From Motiliproteus sp. MSK22-1 (lineage in GTDB: Bacteria > Pseudomonadota > Gammaproteobacteria > Pseudomonadales > Balneatricaceae): a stretch of 64,000 nucleotides of DNA. The notes beneath the pieces are model-generated. The model ran no database searches and was not told the origin of the DNA. It was given only the letters and a program-made list of their open reading frames with translations. Shown one piece after another: positions 27,851-38,633 of the stretch; within the stretch, counting starts at the first letter, position 1, and each line of letters starts with the position of its first letter. Both the position numbers and the translations under genes were made by a program. Location of the stretch: positions 1 to 64,000 of the forward strand of contig NZ_MIEQ01000098.1 of the NCBI RefSeq assembly GCF_001968815.1, written 5' to 3'.

Positions 27851-30800
27851 ATGAAAAGAATGTTAATCAACGCTACTCAATCAGAAGAGTTGCGTGTAGC
27901 CCTAGTCGATGGCCAGCGTCTTTATGATCTGGACATTGAATCCGGTGCAAGAGAACAAAAAAAGGCCAACATATACCTTGGCAAGATTACCCGGGTAGAA
28001 CCCAGTCTTGAAGCGGCGTTTGTCGACTTTGGTGCAGAGCGCCATGGATTTCTTCCCCTGAAAGAAATTTCCAAAGAGTATTTTAAGAAATCCGCCAGCG
28101 GCAATAAAGGCCGAGTCAGCATCAAAGATGTCATCTCTGAAGGACAAGAGATGATCGTACAGGTCGACAAAGAAGAACGAGGCAACAAGGGCGCAGCGCT
28201 GACCACTTTTATCAGTCTGGCTGGCCGTTATCTCGTACTTATGCCCAATAACCCCAGAGCAGGTGGAATTTCACGTCGCATTGAAGGCGAGGATCGCGCC
28301 CAGCTTAGGGAAACACTGAATCAAATTAACATCCCTGATCAGATGGGTGCCATCGTACGTACCGCTGGCATCGGACGCTCTTCTGAAGAAATGCAATGGG
28401 ATCTGGATTACCTGCTACAACTCTGGCACTCAATCAAAGACGCCGGTAAAAAGAAGCCCTCCCCGTTTCTTATCTATCAGGAAAGTAATGTCATCATTCG
28501 AGCGATCAGAGATTATCTGCGCCAGGACATTGGTGAGGTTCTGTTTGACGATGAAGAAGTGCAACAGGAAGCTTTATCATTTATCCAGCATGTCATGCCG
28601 GGATATGAAAGCAAGATCAAGCTATACAGCGAAGAAACCCCTTTATTTAATCGCTTCCAGATAGAGTCACAAATAGAAACTGCTTTCCAGAGAGAGGTTC
28701 GCCTGCCTTCTGGAGGCTCTATCGTCATAGACCCGACAGAAGCACTGGTTTCAATTGATATCAACTCCGCCCGAGCCACCAAAGGCCGTGACATTGAAGA
28801 AACCGCGCTGCAGACTAACCTGGAAGCAGCAGACGAAATCGCCAGACAACTCCGCCTTCGAGACATTGGCGGCCTTATCGTCATCGACTTTATTGACATG
28901 ACCCCGGTCCGCAACCAGCGGGAAGTAGAAAACCGCATGAGAGACGCTCTCAAAGTCGACCGTGCACGCGTGCAGCTCGGCCGCATCTCTCGCTTTGGAC
29001 TGCTGGAGATGTCCCGGCAAAGACTACGCCCATCACTTGGCGAAACCAGCGGCGTTGTATGCCCTCGCTGCGACGGGCAAGGCACTATCCGAGACGTGGG
29101 TTCACTGTCCCTTTCGATCATGAGACTTCTTGAAGAAGAGGCCTCAAAAGAGCGTACAGTCCAGATCCGAGCGATTGTACCGGTTAATGTTGCTACCTAT
29201 CTGCTGAACGAGAAACGCGCGAATATCAGTGAAATCGAAAAACGTCACAGCACAGAAATCATCGTAGTTCCAAACCCGAATCTGGAAACGCCTCACTACG
29301 AAGTACAGCGTTTACGCGATGACAGCAGTGAAATGACAGCAAGCAGCTCAGCAAGTTACGAGCTGACGCCGGAGCCTCATGGCGATCTGGAAGAGCTGAC
29401 TCCTCAGCAAACGGCCCAAAGAACTGAAGCAGCCGTTAAAGGAGTAACTCCTTCCAAACCCGTTCCTGCACAATCTCCGGAAGAACCAAAGCAACGCCGT
29501 AGTCTTTTATCTGCGATAGCCAGCCTGTTCACCTCTTCCACTCCCGAAAAAGAACCAGAACAGGAAAAAGAAGAAGCACCCAAGCGCAATGCGCAACCTT
29601 CTCGTAGCGGTTCAGACCGCGACCGCGACCGCAGTCGCAGCCGTAAGCGCAGAGGCGATAGAGATCGCCGCCCTGAACGTAATAAAGATGACTCCAAAGG
29701 CAGCACCAAGGAGCAGCCTCGTAAGACGGAAAAGAAATCCGCTGATAAAGATGACTCCGGTCAAAGCAATGACCGCCACAGTCGCCGTCGTACTGCTGAG
29801 ACTGCGGACAATACCCGCAATGACCGTCGCGGCAACAGAGCGGCTCAGAAAGAGAAGCCTGAAGAGGTTAACGCAAAATCTGCTGACACCACGGATACTG
29901 ATAACAGCCAAACCCAGAGCGAAACTCCAAGCCGCAGAGATCGTGGCAGCAAGCGCCGCAGAGAACGCTCTGGACGTCGGTCAGGTGAGCGCAAAAATCG
30001 TTCAGAGGTAATCAACAAACTCGAAGAGCAGCAGGCATCTGAAGTCACAAATGCGGCCACCGCGCAAGAGCAGGAAAGCAAAGCAAAAGAAGCGCTTTCC
30101 AAAGACACTTCAGCTAAAGAAAGCATTGCAAAAGAAACTATCGATAAAAGCACTGCCAATGAAGAAAACAATAGGACCAAGGTAAAATCAGAGCCTCAAA
30201 AACATTCTGAAGCAAATTCATCTGATGTAAAAACAACAGCAACAGCAGATAGCAAGACACCTGCTGCTTCAGAAGCTCCATTATCAGCAGAAATCATTGA
30301 ACTTGCTGAAGTAGCGGCAAAGCAAAAATCTCATCAGCCGAAAGACAAGGATGTAACCACTCAAGCCACCACGCTTAAGGAAAAAGAGCCCAAGGCTGAC
30401 GGTGAAAAGCATCTGACCGAACAGAAAGCAACTGAACGGAACCAGCCGGCATCGGATGAAAGCAGCGCTGCAAAAGATACTTCTCCAGCAGTGACAGAGG
30501 AGCCCGCCAGGGTCGAAAGCGAAAATAAACCTTCGACAGCAACCGATGTGTCGAAAGACAGTCTGGAAAAAACACCACCTAAAAACGAGGACGCGGCTGC
30601 TAAAACGGGCCAATCCGGACAGGTGCAAACCAGCAAAAGCGAAGTCAGCCAATCGTCAGAATCACAGGCAGAATCCGCCGCGCAGCGCCCCAGACGCAGA
30701 ACAAGGGTTGCCAACGACCCTAGAGAAATACGTCGAAGAAAACGAGAGCAGGAGGAAAAAGCAAAGCAGCAGACTGCAGCCAACAAAGAAAGCGATACAG

Positions 30801-31084
30801 CTTCAGATGCGGCTCAGAAGTCTGTCGATAACGCCTCCGAAACAACAGCTGCTGAAGCAGCGGCAACAGGTGCTGAAAAATCATCTACCGCCTCTTCCAG
30901 CAGCACAGAAGCGATGGCCCCAGCGGAAACCAGCTCCGAGCAAAAACCAAAAGCTGAGTACTCAGCATCACCGGCGCCTGAACCCAAGGAACCTTTAGTA
31001 TCAACGCCGGCAAAGACTGTTGAATCAGATGATGCTTCTTTACAGAAAGACGAAGCAAAGTCTGAAACAGTAGAGAAATCTTAG
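27851..31084 (+). CDS. rne: ribonuclease E
   Basis: A 1077-residue RNase E, the core endonuclease of the RNA degradosome. The catalytic half (about 1–510) has an S1 domain ([20 protein letters not shown]), the active-site Asp residues in [13 protein letters not shown] (about 300) and IVIDFIDM (about 345), and the zinc-link CPRCDGQG (about 403–410). The C-terminal half is long, disordered and low-complexity, with Arg-rich blocks ([16 protein letters not shown] and others) for RNA binding. Near its end an [17 protein letters not shown] segment matches the NDPR short motif known in Pseudomonas-type RNase E. Start ATG 27851. Confidence 0.96.
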   Translation: MKRMLINATQSEELRVALVDGQRLYDLDIESGAREQKKANIYLGKITRVEPSLEAAFVDFGAERHGFLPLKEISKEYFKKSASGNKGRVSIKDVISEGQEMIVQVDKEERGNKGAALTTFISLAGRYLVLMPNNPRAGGISRRIEGEDRAQLRETLNQINIPDQMGAIVRTAGIGRSSEEMQWDLDYLLQLWHSIKDAGKKKPSPFLIYQESNVIIRAIRDYLRQDIGEVLFDDEEVQQEALSFIQHVMPGYESKIKLYSEETPLFNRFQIESQIETAFQREVRLPSGGSIVIDPTEALVSIDINSARATKGRDIEETALQTNLEAADEIARQLRLRDIGGLIVIDFIDMTPVRNQREVENRMRDALKVDRARVQLGRISRFGLLEMSRQRLRPSLGETSGVVCPRCDGQGTIRDVGSLSLSIMRLLEEEASKERTVQIRAIVPVNVATYLLNEKRANISEIEKRHSTEIIVVPNPNLETPHYEVQRLRDDSSEMTASSSASYELTPEPHGDLEELTPQQTAQRTEAAVKGVTPSKPVPAQSPEEPKQRRSLLSAIASLFTSSTPEKEPEQEKEEAPKRNAQPSRSGSDRDRDRSRSRKRRGDRDRRPERNKDDSKGSTKEQPRKTEKKSADKDDSGQSNDRHSRRRTAETADNTRNDRRGNRAAQKEKPEEVNAKSADTTDTDNSQTQSETPSRRDRGSKRRRERSGRRSGERKNRSEVINKLEEQQASEVTNAATAQEQESKAKEALSKDTSAKESIAKETIDKSTANEENNRTKVKSEPQKHSEANSSDVKTTATADSKTPAASEAPLSAEIIELAEVAAKQKSHQPKDKDVTTQATTLKEKEPKADGEKHLTEQKATERNQPASDESSAAKDTSPAVTEEPARVESENKPSTATDVSKDSLEKTPPKNEDAAAKTGQSGQVQTSKSEVSQSSESQAESAAQRPRRRTRVANDPREIRRRKREQEEKAKQQTAANKESDTASDAAQKSVDNASETTAAEAAATGAEKSSTASSSSTEAMAPAETSSEQKPKAEYSASPAPEPKEPLVSTPAKTVESDDASLQKDEAKSETVEKS

Positions 31085-31109
31085 AGGCTTAAAAGATAAA
31101 AGAGTGCAG

Positions 31110-31141
31110 GAAAAAGGCGGATTTAATATCCGCCTTTTTTT
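31110..31141 (+). terminator. rho-independent terminator after rne
   Basis: AAAAAGGCGGAT-TTAAT-ATCCGCCTTTTTTT, a 7-bp GC-rich stem plus T run, 26 bases past the rne stop. Confidence 0.92.
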
Positions 31142-31397
31142 CGCATAATCCCGGCAAGTCTCATTCAGATTGGTAATTTCAGCTGTTACTTAATTGCCTA
31201 TACTTAATTGCCTAAAAACCTTTAGTAACACCAATGCCCTGTTATTCAGGTTAAATCAAAATCAAACCCGATAAAAAAATTACCGAGGATGACAGACTCC
31301 ATCGTACTCTTTAGGATATTAATCCATTCTTGGGGTTAGGATATTGGCCCATCCCCTGGGTATCGAACTACCACTCTTGATTCTTACATAGACAATT

Positions 31398-32108
31398 ATG
31401 TCCGGAAAAATATTGAATAATTTGATTGCTATCGTTGAAGATGATCCAGACCAACGACAAAACTATGAGCATGCACTACGCAAAAGACACTACAGAGTAA
31501 GCAGTTATGGAACCCGACAGCAAGCGCTCGCAGGCATCAAAGAACAAATGCCTGATCTTGCTATCCTTGATGTAATGCTTACAGACGAATTTGATGGTGG
31601 CTTTAAGCTTTGCAGTGAGTTACTACAGTTAAACCCAGACCTTCCAATCATATTTCTCAGCAGCAGAAGCGACGAAATCGATCAAGTCTTTGGTTTACGG
31701 CTGGGAGCCTGGGATTACCAGACCAAACCGGTATCATTAACACTTCTTGCAGAACGCATTGCGGCCCTGTTAAAAGTGGCCAGCAATCGAAAACAACAGC
31801 CGCCCGAGCCCGACCTGTATGGAGACCTGGAGCTGGATATAGAGCGAGTTGCAGTCAGCTGGAAGACTCAACGAATATCCCTAACCGTTACAGAGTGCGC
31901 TATTCTGGATGTTATCGTCAGCAAAGAAGGTGGCGTTGCCAGCTACGATGAACTTGCTAAAGCAACACGGCAGACTCTGGTTACCAACAATACAGTTAAT
32001 ACTCATATTCGCCATATACGACGCAAGTTTCAGGACGCTGACAGCATGTTTGATCAGCTTGAAAATGTTTACAGCGCCGGTTATCGGTGGAAAGAACAAG
32101 CTTCCTGA
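31398..32108 (+). CDS. pdsR: OmpR-type response regulator, PdsR-like ('dedicated sortase system' type)
   Basis: A 236-residue response regulator. The receiver domain has acidic pocket VEDDPDQ (about 14–20), phospho-acceptor Asp in AILDVMLTDE (about 57) and Lys in DYQTKPVS. The winged-helix effector has VNTHIRHIRRKFQ as recognition helix. The wording of DEFDGGFKLCSELL, IFLSSRSDEIDQVFGLRLGA and YSAGYRW matches the response regulators annotated with the proteobacterial dedicated sortase (Pds) system; this is recalled, not searched. Its TGA overlaps the kinase ATG (TGATG), so the two are coupled. Confidence 0.8.
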   Translation: MSGKILNNLIAIVEDDPDQRQNYEHALRKRHYRVSSYGTRQQALAGIKEQMPDLAILDVMLTDEFDGGFKLCSELLQLNPDLPIIFLSSRSDEIDQVFGLRLGAWDYQTKPVSLTLLAERIAALLKVASNRKQQPPEPDLYGDLELDIERVAVSWKTQRISLTVTECAILDVIVSKEGGVASYDELAKATRQTLVTNNTVNTHIRHIRRKFQDADSMFDQLENVYSAGYRWKEQAS

Positions 32109-34192
32109 TGATTTTCCGTCTACGAACACAACTACTGTTTCTCAGTATGGGCTTACTGGTCCTGCCCTGGCTTGGGTTTCGCTATATCAATGATATTCAG
32201 GACTTTTTGATTAAAGGCCAGGAACAGGCCCAGCTGCTGACGACCCAGGCAATAGCCACTGCTCTTCAGGGGCGCCCAGAACTACTTACCAGCCTGCCTG
32301 ACCGACAAGATTCCGATAAACAAAAGCTGTTTTATGCATCTCCTACTGACCGCCATCTTTTGGCGGATGGCTATGATGAAGAGTGGGATCGGCCAACTCC
32401 CATATATCGCTTTGGTCCCCGAGAGAATCCGGACAAGATTGATCCTCTGTCAATGCAGATCAGATTTCTGCAAAGGGACAACCAACTTTATTTGTTAGTT
32501 GACGTTAGAGACCGTTATCTGGTTTATCACCACCCCGGATATCAGCGACTGGACACCAGTGACCAGCTTCAATTAACCATAGGTAACCAGCACTATCTGA
32601 TAACCAGTGAAGCAATCGGTCAAGTTCTTGTTCTCAATACTGATGACCAGTGGATTAACGGTCAACCAGCAACGGCCGCGGGTATTCGTGGCTCCTGGGT
32701 AGAAACCCCCGGAGGATATAGAGTTGAGCTACAACTCCCACTTTCTCTGGTTAGTAACGCTACCCGCTTTGATATTGCTGTTGTTGATGTAGACGACCTG
32801 GATCAGCGTAATGTCGTTGAAAAAATAACCAGCGAAACGGGAGGCAAAAGTCGGCTGCTGGTACATTCACCCGACTTACAGCGGCTAGTACAAGGGCTCA
32901 GGCAAGTTAACAGACATGTCTGGATTCTAGACAAAAACTCTAGAATTCGTGCCGTTTCGAATATACCTGATGCACGCCCGAATCTACTGGAAAGGCACCA
33001 ATCGGTTATAAACCGGGCCATGCAGGGCCTGCCTGCAGTAACCAGGTATACTGATGGAGAAAAAGATTACATACTTGCTGCTCAACCTATTTTGGGAGCC
33101 CGCTCGGTATCCAGTGATGGAGCCCCTGATCAAGAAAAACCCATAGGGGCAGCCGTTGTAGAGGTCGCAACTGAGGACATTCTTAACCTCCAGCGCCTTA
33201 CACTTTTGAAGTCAGCTATTGCCACGACCATTGCGTTTGCTCTATTGGTCGCTGGCCTCCTTATTTTTGGCTACAGACTGACCCAGCGCATCAGTAATGT
33301 CCGGAACGAAATTCGATCCAGCGTCGATAACCAAGGCAGAGTGCTGTCCAGCGGTTTGAGTACTGAACAAGACAGTAGAGACGAGCTGGGAGACCTGGCC
33401 CGTGATATGTCTGGGCTCATTAACAGGCTCTACCAATACACCCGCTTTCTCGAACGAATGCCTAGAACCCTTCGTCACGAGCTGAGTAATCCACTCAACA
33501 CTATCAGCACGTCGCTTGAAATGATGCGGGAAGACTCGAAGACGCAGCAACAACCCTATCTGGATAGTGCTGAGCGAGGTGTAAATCGACTGACGTTAAT
33601 CATTAACAGCATAACAGAAGCAGCTAATCTGGAAGATGCATTGTGCAGCGAATCACTTTTTGCGCTTGATCTGAAAGGCCTGCTGGGAAATTACGTGACC
33701 CAACTCTCAGCAAGTAAAATCTCACAAAACGTTCAGTTTCAGCCCCCTGAATGCGAATGTTGGATAGAGGGAAATGATATAAGACTTGAGCAGCTTCTCG
33801 ATAAGCTGGTAGATAACGCCCTGGACTACGCCCCTGTTGATAGCTGTGTCAATTTCAGATTAGCAATGGAAGATGAACACTGGGTGATCGAGATTGCCAA
33901 TCAAGGGCCTGATATTGCTGATGAGATAACAGACAGTCTGTTCGATTCTCTGGTGTCATACAGGGAGGCGAAAAGCCCCCGTGATGCCACTAACTCCCAT
34001 GACACTAGAAATCTCCATGACAGCAGGAGAGCCGAACAAAACACATCTCAGAGTATTCATCTGGGCATTGGGCTCTTTATAGTAAAGGTCATCACCCAAC
34101 ACCATAAAGGTAAGGTACAAGCGTTGAATAGAAAAGATGAAGTGGTTTTCAGGGTAAGCATTCCTGCAATAAACCCAGCGCCGGTACAGTAA
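32108..34192 (+). CDS. pdsS: sensor histidine kinase, PdsS-like
   Basis: A 694-residue kinase. An N-terminal membrane segment (LLFLSMGLLVLPWLGFRYI) leads to a large periplasmic sensor (about 30–365). The ADGYDEEWDRP motif and beta-rich stretch there look like a CBM9/DOMON-type sugar- or ligand-binding fold. A second membrane segment (about 365–390) and a HAMP-like linker follow, then the dimerisation His in RHELSNPLNTIST (about 456) and a kinase domain with VDNALDYAP and GIGLFIVKVI. The whole layout matches kinases of the Pds sortase system. No sortase, LPXTG-like substrate or PdsO gene is in the window. Confidence 0.8.
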   Translation: MIFRLRTQLLFLSMGLLVLPWLGFRYINDIQDFLIKGQEQAQLLTTQAIATALQGRPELLTSLPDRQDSDKQKLFYASPTDRHLLADGYDEEWDRPTPIYRFGPRENPDKIDPLSMQIRFLQRDNQLYLLVDVRDRYLVYHHPGYQRLDTSDQLQLTIGNQHYLITSEAIGQVLVLNTDDQWINGQPATAAGIRGSWVETPGGYRVELQLPLSLVSNATRFDIAVVDVDDLDQRNVVEKITSETGGKSRLLVHSPDLQRLVQGLRQVNRHVWILDKNSRIRAVSNIPDARPNLLERHQSVINRAMQGLPAVTRYTDGEKDYILAAQPILGARSVSSDGAPDQEKPIGAAVVEVATEDILNLQRLTLLKSAIATTIAFALLVAGLLIFGYRLTQRISNVRNEIRSSVDNQGRVLSSGLSTEQDSRDELGDLARDMSGLINRLYQYTRFLERMPRTLRHELSNPLNTISTSLEMMREDSKTQQQPYLDSAERGVNRLTLIINSITEAANLEDALCSESLFALDLKGLLGNYVTQLSASKISQNVQFQPPECECWIEGNDIRLEQLLDKLVDNALDYAPVDSCVNFRLAMEDEHWVIEIANQGPDIADEITDSLFDSLVSYREAKSPRDATNSHDTRNLHDSRRAEQNTSQSIHLGIGLFIVKVITQHHKGKVQALNRKDEVVFRVSIPAINPAPVQ

Positions 34193-34283
34193 ATCCAATC
34201 CTGCTCTATAGCTCTATAGAAGCAAATACAGAGAGCTGAGCGATGACTTGCAGCCATAACATGAAAGCGATGCCATAACCGTC

Positions 34284-35303
34284 CTAGTAAATTCTCGGTT
34301 CTATCTCCAATTCAACACCGAAACGGCTGGCAATATCGGCCTGAATTAATCCGGCAAGCTCTAAAACTTCAGCGCCTTCAGCCTGATTATAATTAACCAG
34401 CACAAGAGCCTGCTTGTCATGCACCCCCACAGAGCCCTTTCTGAATCCCTTCCAGCCCGCAGTATCAATCATCCAGCCGGCAGCCAGCTTGACCCCCTGC
34501 GGATCGTTGTATCCAATGATCCCGGGATGTTGCCGTTTTAGCTGTTCATACTGACTTTTGGACACTACAGGATTCTTAAAAAAGCTGCCGACATTAGCCA
34601 GCAACGCCGGATCAGGCAGCTTGCTGGATCTCAGTTTAACGACAGCTTCAAACAAGTCCTGTGGACCTGGACTACTAATCTCGGCCAGCTCACTCGTCAG
34701 GCCGCCGTAATTTAACTGAAGTTGTGGTTTTTTGCGTAACCGAAACGAAACCTCTGTAATTACAAACTGATCCAAAAAAGTCCTTTTAAATACACTGTCA
34801 CGATAGGCAAACTTACACTCATCCACCGTAAAATGGCGAAACTCCAGAGTCCTTCGATCCAATGCTTGCAGCCCATACATATAGTCCTTTATCTCAACAC
34901 CGTAGGCGCCAATATTCTGTATCGGTGCCGCACCAACAGTACCGGGAATCAGGGCCAGGTTTTCCAACCCAAAGCAGCCCTTTGCCAGACACTTTATTAC
35001 AAACTCGTGCCATGACTCCCCGGATTGAGCAGTCACCCGCATCCAGTGCTCATCCACATCTGAAAACTGAACACCCTGGGTTGCCATCTGTATACAGAGA
35101 CCGGGAAAATCATCCCGCAGAATAACATTACTGCCGCCACCCAATATCATCACCGGAAGCTTGCGGTCCTTGGCATAGGCTAACAACTCCTGCAGTCGGG
35201 ATGATTGAGTTACTGACTCAAAATATCTAGCCTTAACCGAAAGACCTAGCGTATTGAGAGACCTGAGCGATACGTCCTTCAACACAGCGTTTTCAACTCC
35301 CAT
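34284..35303 (-). CDS. murB: UDP-N-acetylenolpyruvoylglucosamine reductase MurB
   Basis: A 339-residue type I MurB, the second enzyme of muramic acid synthesis. The FAD-binding region has VMILGGGSNVI (about 51–61), LALIPGTVGAAPIQNIGAYGVE (positions about 117–138) and YRDSVFK (about 172). The C-terminal substrate domain contains NVGSFFKNPVVS with the catalytic Ser (about 240–251). The last residues EPRIY are typical. Its start overlaps the phosphatase gene by 11 bases. It is the last gene of the envelope block that begins at exbB or comEC. Confidence 0.95.
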   Translation of the reverse strand: MGVENAVLKDVSLRSLNTLGLSVKARYFESVTQSSRLQELLAYAKDRKLPVMILGGGSNVILRDDFPGLCIQMATQGVQFSDVDEHWMRVTAQSGESWHEFVIKCLAKGCFGLENLALIPGTVGAAPIQNIGAYGVEIKDYMYGLQALDRRTLEFRHFTVDECKFAYRDSVFKRTFLDQFVITEVSFRLRKKPQLQLNYGGLTSELAEISSPGPQDLFEAVVKLRSSKLPDPALLANVGSFFKNPVVSKSQYEQLKRQHPGIIGYNDPQGVKLAAGWMIDTAGWKGFRKGSVGVHDKQALVLVNYNQAEGAEVLELAGLIQADIASRFGVELEIEPRIY

Positions 35304-35823
35304 ACTTTTGCCTGATTTCTTTTAGGAGCCCTTCTGATGCACGCTCGATAAGATCAAGCACTCGATCAAAGCCTCCCGCTCCGCCATAGTACGGATCAGG
35401 CACTTCCCGTAGAGCTTCCCCTTCAGAAAAATCCAGGAACAGTCGGAGTGTTGCACGGCTATTGTCGGGCGCAATATCCTTCAAATCATGGAGGTTTGAC
35501 TCATCCATGGCGAGAATATAATCAAACCGATTAAAGTCCTCATAACAGGCTTGGCGAGCACGAAGCTGGCTCAAATCATAGCCACGCTTTTTTGCCGCAA
35601 GTGTTGAACGCTGATCAGGTGGCCCACCTATATGAAAATCAGAAGTGCCGGCGGAGTCGACTGTTACCTGAGACTCAAGCCCCTGCTGTTTGAGTTTGTA
35701 TTCAAAAACGCCATGCGCGGTGGGTGATCGACAAATATTCCCCAGACAGACAAACAAAACGGAGCAAGGCCTATTAAGCCGAGCCCCTGAATGAGAGGAG
35801 GTATTAACGCTAACTGATGACAT
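35293..35823 (-). CDS. low-molecular-weight protein tyrosine phosphatase
   Basis: A 176-residue LMW-PTP. The P-loop CLGNICRS (about residues 26–33) has the CX5R catalytic motif, and the general-acid loop is PDPYYGG near residue 140. The N-terminal 20 residues (SSVSVNTSSHSGARLNRPC) extend beyond the usual domain start and may be untranslated. Such enzymes act on tyrosine kinases of polysaccharide export or on arginine-phosphate. It sits between kdsB and murB, as PA2978 does in Pseudomonas. Confidence 0.9.
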   Translation of the reverse strand: MSSVSVNTSSHSGARLNRPCSVLFVCLGNICRSPTAHGVFEYKLKQQGLESQVTVDSAGTSDFHIGGPPDQRSTLAAKKRGYDLSQLRARQACYEDFNRFDYILAMDESNLHDLKDIAPDNSRATLRLFLDFSEGEALREVPDPYYGGAGGFDRVLDLIERASEGLLKEIRQKYGS

Positions 35824-36010
35824 GCAATTGCACCGGATTTATCGACAAGACAGACAGTATCAAGACTAGAAACGAGTATTCAACCAACACCCAGATCCAG
35901 CTCTTCACATAGCAACGAGGCGAGATAGAATATCTGCATTTGCCTGCTAAGAGACCATGATTCTCCAAAGGCCTATTATTCTAAAAGGCCATACAAAAGG
36001 GCTTCCTTCA

Positions 36011-36781
36011 TCAATTGCGAGTATCTATTAAACCACGGATTCTCTCAAGATCTGACAGAGTGTCAACGCCCGCTGGCGGTGCCTCATCAGCATCAGCCAC
36101 ATGAATAAAGGCACCATTCCACATAGCCCGTAACTGCTCCAGGCACTCCGTTTTTTCCAACTCACAAGCAGGCCAGCGAACAAAGTCATTCAGTAGCTTG
36201 ACTCGGTAGCCGTATATGCCGATATGACGCCGATAACTGTCGCCTTCCGGTAAACAGGGGAGTTCTCCCTGAGCAGAAAAATGATCTCTCGGCCAGGGTA
36301 TCGGCGCTCGGCTGAAGTAAAGTGCTCGCCCTTGATTATCCGCCACCACTTTAACGACATTAGGATTGAGCAAGCTCTGCACATCAAGAATAGGCTCGCT
36401 CAATGTCGCTATACTGGCTCTGGGTTCAGCAGCCAGATTATGAGCAACCTGGTTAATAATCCTCGGAGGAATCATAGGTTCATCCCCCTGGACATTGACG
36501 ACAATGTCATCAGCATATAATCCCAAAACCTGCACCACTTCCTGCAACCTGTCGGTTCCCGAGAGGTGTTGATCAGAAGTCATGCAAACCTCAGCCCCAA
36601 ACGCTGTTGCTGCTGCCTCTATGCGCTTATCATCTGTTGCAATAATAACCCGATCGGCCTCACTCTCTAATGCACGCTCGTAGACGTGCTGAAGCATAGG
36701 CTTTCCCGCAATATCAAGTAGCGGCTTGCCAGGAAGGCGGCTGGAAGCGTAACGTGCAGGGATGATTACTGAAAATGCCAT
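36011..36781 (-). CDS. kdsB: CMP-KDO synthetase KdsB
   Basis: A 256-residue 3-deoxy-manno-octulosonate cytidylyltransferase that activates KDO for lipid A inner core. Motifs: [23 protein letters not shown] (positions 7–29, nucleotide-binding loop), [11 protein letters not shown] (about 95–105) and RHIGIYGYR (about 190). Normal length. It lies between ycaR and the phosphatase in the lpxK-ycaR-kdsB order conserved in gammaproteobacteria. Confidence 0.96.
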   Translation of the reverse strand: MAFSVIIPARYASSRLPGKPLLDIAGKPMLQHVYERALESEADRVIIATDDKRIEAAATAFGAEVCMTSDQHLSGTDRLQEVVQVLGLYADDIVVNVQGDEPMIPPRIINQVAHNLAAEPRASIATLSEPILDVQSLLNPNVVKVVADNQGRALYFSRAPIPWPRDHFSAQGELPCLPEGDSYRRHIGIYGYRVKLLNDFVRWPACELEKTECLEQLRAMWNGAFIHVADADEAPPAGVDTLSDLERIRGLIDTRN

Positions 36782-36858
36782 GTCACACTCTTACCTTAAA
36801 CGAGCATTTAATAGGAACTCATTGCTTAACTGGAATAACTATCGATGGCGGGATAAGT

Positions 36859-37044
36859 CTAGTGTTTTTCCCGTTCTTCCTGAGTCATTTTGCGTGCCTC
36901 ATTTTCCAACATTACCGGAATACCATCACGTACAGGATAAGCCAAACCACTGACTCGACAAAATAGCTCATCTGTTTCTTTATTCCACTCGACTGGAGCC
37001 TTTGAAACAGGGCACACTAAAATATCTAAGAGTTTTTTGTCCAT
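36859..37044 (-). CDS. ycaR: Trm112-family small protein YcaR
   Basis: A 61-residue Trm112-like protein ([14 protein letters not shown] at the start, [14 protein letters not shown] in the middle). The first CxxC zinc motif of eukaryotic Trm112 is reduced to CPVS with a later lone Cys, as often in this bacterial branch. Its role is not established; it is always found between lpxK and kdsB. Confidence 0.92.
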   Translation of the reverse strand: MDKKLLDILVCPVSKAPVEWNKETDELFCRVSGLAYPVRDGIPVMLENEARKMTQEEREKH

Positions 37045-37171
37045 TGAAAGAGCCCTAATCTATAAAACAGCTCCAAAGGGAGCTTTGTATCGGTTTCACG
37101 CCACCCGGATACCATGAATAAAACATCCTGGCCCTAAAGCAGTCCGTTTTGGATTAACACTGAAGCGCTGG

Positions 37172-38146
37172 TTAGTTGCTGATTAAACGGTTCAACTGAT
37201 CCAGCAACTGTTTTTCAAACACCTCAGGCAGCTCCGCACTAACCGGCAGATAATACCTGTTGTCAGCGGCAAATGCGCGGCATTTTACTGCGTCTTTTTC
37301 AGTCATTATCACGGGAAAGTCATTATCAAACAACAGGTCATTTGCACTGAAATGGTGATGATCAGCGAAGCTATGCTCAATCACTTCAAACCCCAGTGAT
37401 CGCAAGGTCTTAAAAAAACGCTGAGGATTACCGATGCCCGCTACTGCATTGACTTTACCGGGGAGCAATTGAACCGGTTCAGCTAAAAGCGTTTGAATGG
37501 AAGAAACGTTCAGGCTCATGGGGTAACTGTTACAATGCTTCCACCCTCCTCCGTTTACAATGCAAAAGTCAACTTCATCAAGGCGAGCAGGAGGTTCTCT
37601 TAATGGCCCCACGGGAAGGCAATGACCATTCCCTAATCCTCTAGCCCCATCCACAACGGCAATCTCAATATCTCTGGATAGCCGGTAATGCTGCAAGCCA
37701 TCATCACTGATGATGACATCAACCTCTCCCGACTCCAACAATGCCCGACACGCTTGCGCTCGATCAGGATCAACAACAACTGGGCAACCACAACGCTGGG
37801 CAATCATAAGGGGTTCGTCACCAGAATCCGCAGCATTTGAACTGGCAACGACTCGATAAGGGTAATCTGGAGCGTTACCACCGTAGCCACGACTGACAAC
37901 ACCAGGACGAAATCCAAACTGTATTAAAAGCTCGACCAAATGCACAACGACAGGAGTTTTACCGACCCCTCCGACACTAATATTACCAACGACAATCACT
38001 GGTACAGGTGCTTGCCATACAGTTTTTAACCCTTTTCCAAAAGCCGTTCGACGTCGATGCGCCAAAAAAACAAACAACTTCTCGACAGGCCACAGGGGTA
38101 GCAGCCATGGAATTTTCCCGTACCAAACCCGGTCGATAAAGCTCAC
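37172..38146 (-). CDS. lpxK: tetraacyldisaccharide 4'-kinase LpxK
   Basis: A 324-residue inner-membrane-associated P-loop kinase that phosphorylates the lipid A disaccharide. Walker A is in VGNISVGGVGKTPVV (about 53–67), and the Asp pair in ISDDGLQHYRL (about 144–154) belongs to the active site. The N-terminal helix (WYGKIPWLLPLWPVEKLFVFLA) anchors the membrane. It starts three bases after the exbD stop. MsbA, which precedes lpxK in enterics, is absent here. Confidence 0.95.
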   Translation of the reverse strand: MSFIDRVWYGKIPWLLPLWPVEKLFVFLAHRRRTAFGKGLKTVWQAPVPVIVVGNISVGGVGKTPVVVHLVELLIQFGFRPGVVSRGYGGNAPDYPYRVVASSNAADSGDEPLMIAQRCGCPVVVDPDRAQACRALLESGEVDVIISDDGLQHYRLSRDIEIAVVDGARGLGNGHCLPVGPLREPPARLDEVDFCIVNGGGWKHCNSYPMSLNVSSIQTLLAEPVQLLPGKVNAVAGIGNPQRFFKTLRSLGFEVIEHSFADHHHFSANDLLFDNDFPVIMTEKDAVKCRAFAADNRYYLPVSAELPEVFEKQLLDQLNRLISN

Positions 38147-38149
38147 CCG

Positions 38150-38578
38150 CTACTCGCTCTCATCTGCACTGCGAGTGGTTATGCTCAGATGAACAAAACC
38201 CAATTGCCCAGCGGCATCCATCACCGTTACCACAGTTTGATGAGGTGATTGAGCATCGGCCGTAATAATCAGCGGAAGATCCTTCTTATTACGGGCTTCT
38301 TTGCTGATAGCCTTTTTTAGAGTTTCCAGTTGACCATTCACCAATGGCTTTCCATTGACCGAATACTGCCCCTGAGCAGTAATGGTAATATCAATGACTC
38401 TTGGTATTTCATCAGTCACTTCGGCGCTGGCTTTCGGTAAGTCGATTTCCAGATGAGCTTCTTTAGTGAAGGTTGTCGAAATCATAAAAAAAATCAGTAA
38501 TAGAAACACCACATCAATCAGCGGTGTAAGGTTTACACTGACTTCCTCCGTGTTTTGTCGCTTGAATTTCACTGCCAA
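38150..38578 (-). CDS. exbD: ExbD/TolR-family biopolymer transport protein
   Basis: A 142-residue protein with one N-terminal membrane helix containing the essential Asp (NLTPLIDVVFLLLIFFMIS, residues 16–34) and a periplasmic domain. With ExbB it forms a proton-driven motor. Located between exbB and lpxK as in Pseudomonas; a TonB partner is not encoded here, so its energised target is unknown. Confidence 0.93.
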   Translation of the reverse strand: MAVKFKRQNTEEVSVNLTPLIDVVFLLLIFFMISTTFTKEAHLEIDLPKASAEVTDEIPRVIDITITAQGQYSVNGKPLVNGQLETLKKAISKEARNKKDLPLIITADAQSPHQTVVTVMDAAGQLGFVHLSITTRSADESE

Positions 38579-38633
38579 CGCCCGCTATAAGATGCTCTGA
38601 ACCGATTCATTATTCTGGTTATTCGTTTTGTTG

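Noticed and set aside
29589-30011. Long overlapping frames inside rne on both strands
   Set aside because: They arise from the repetitive, biased codon composition of the RNase E tail.
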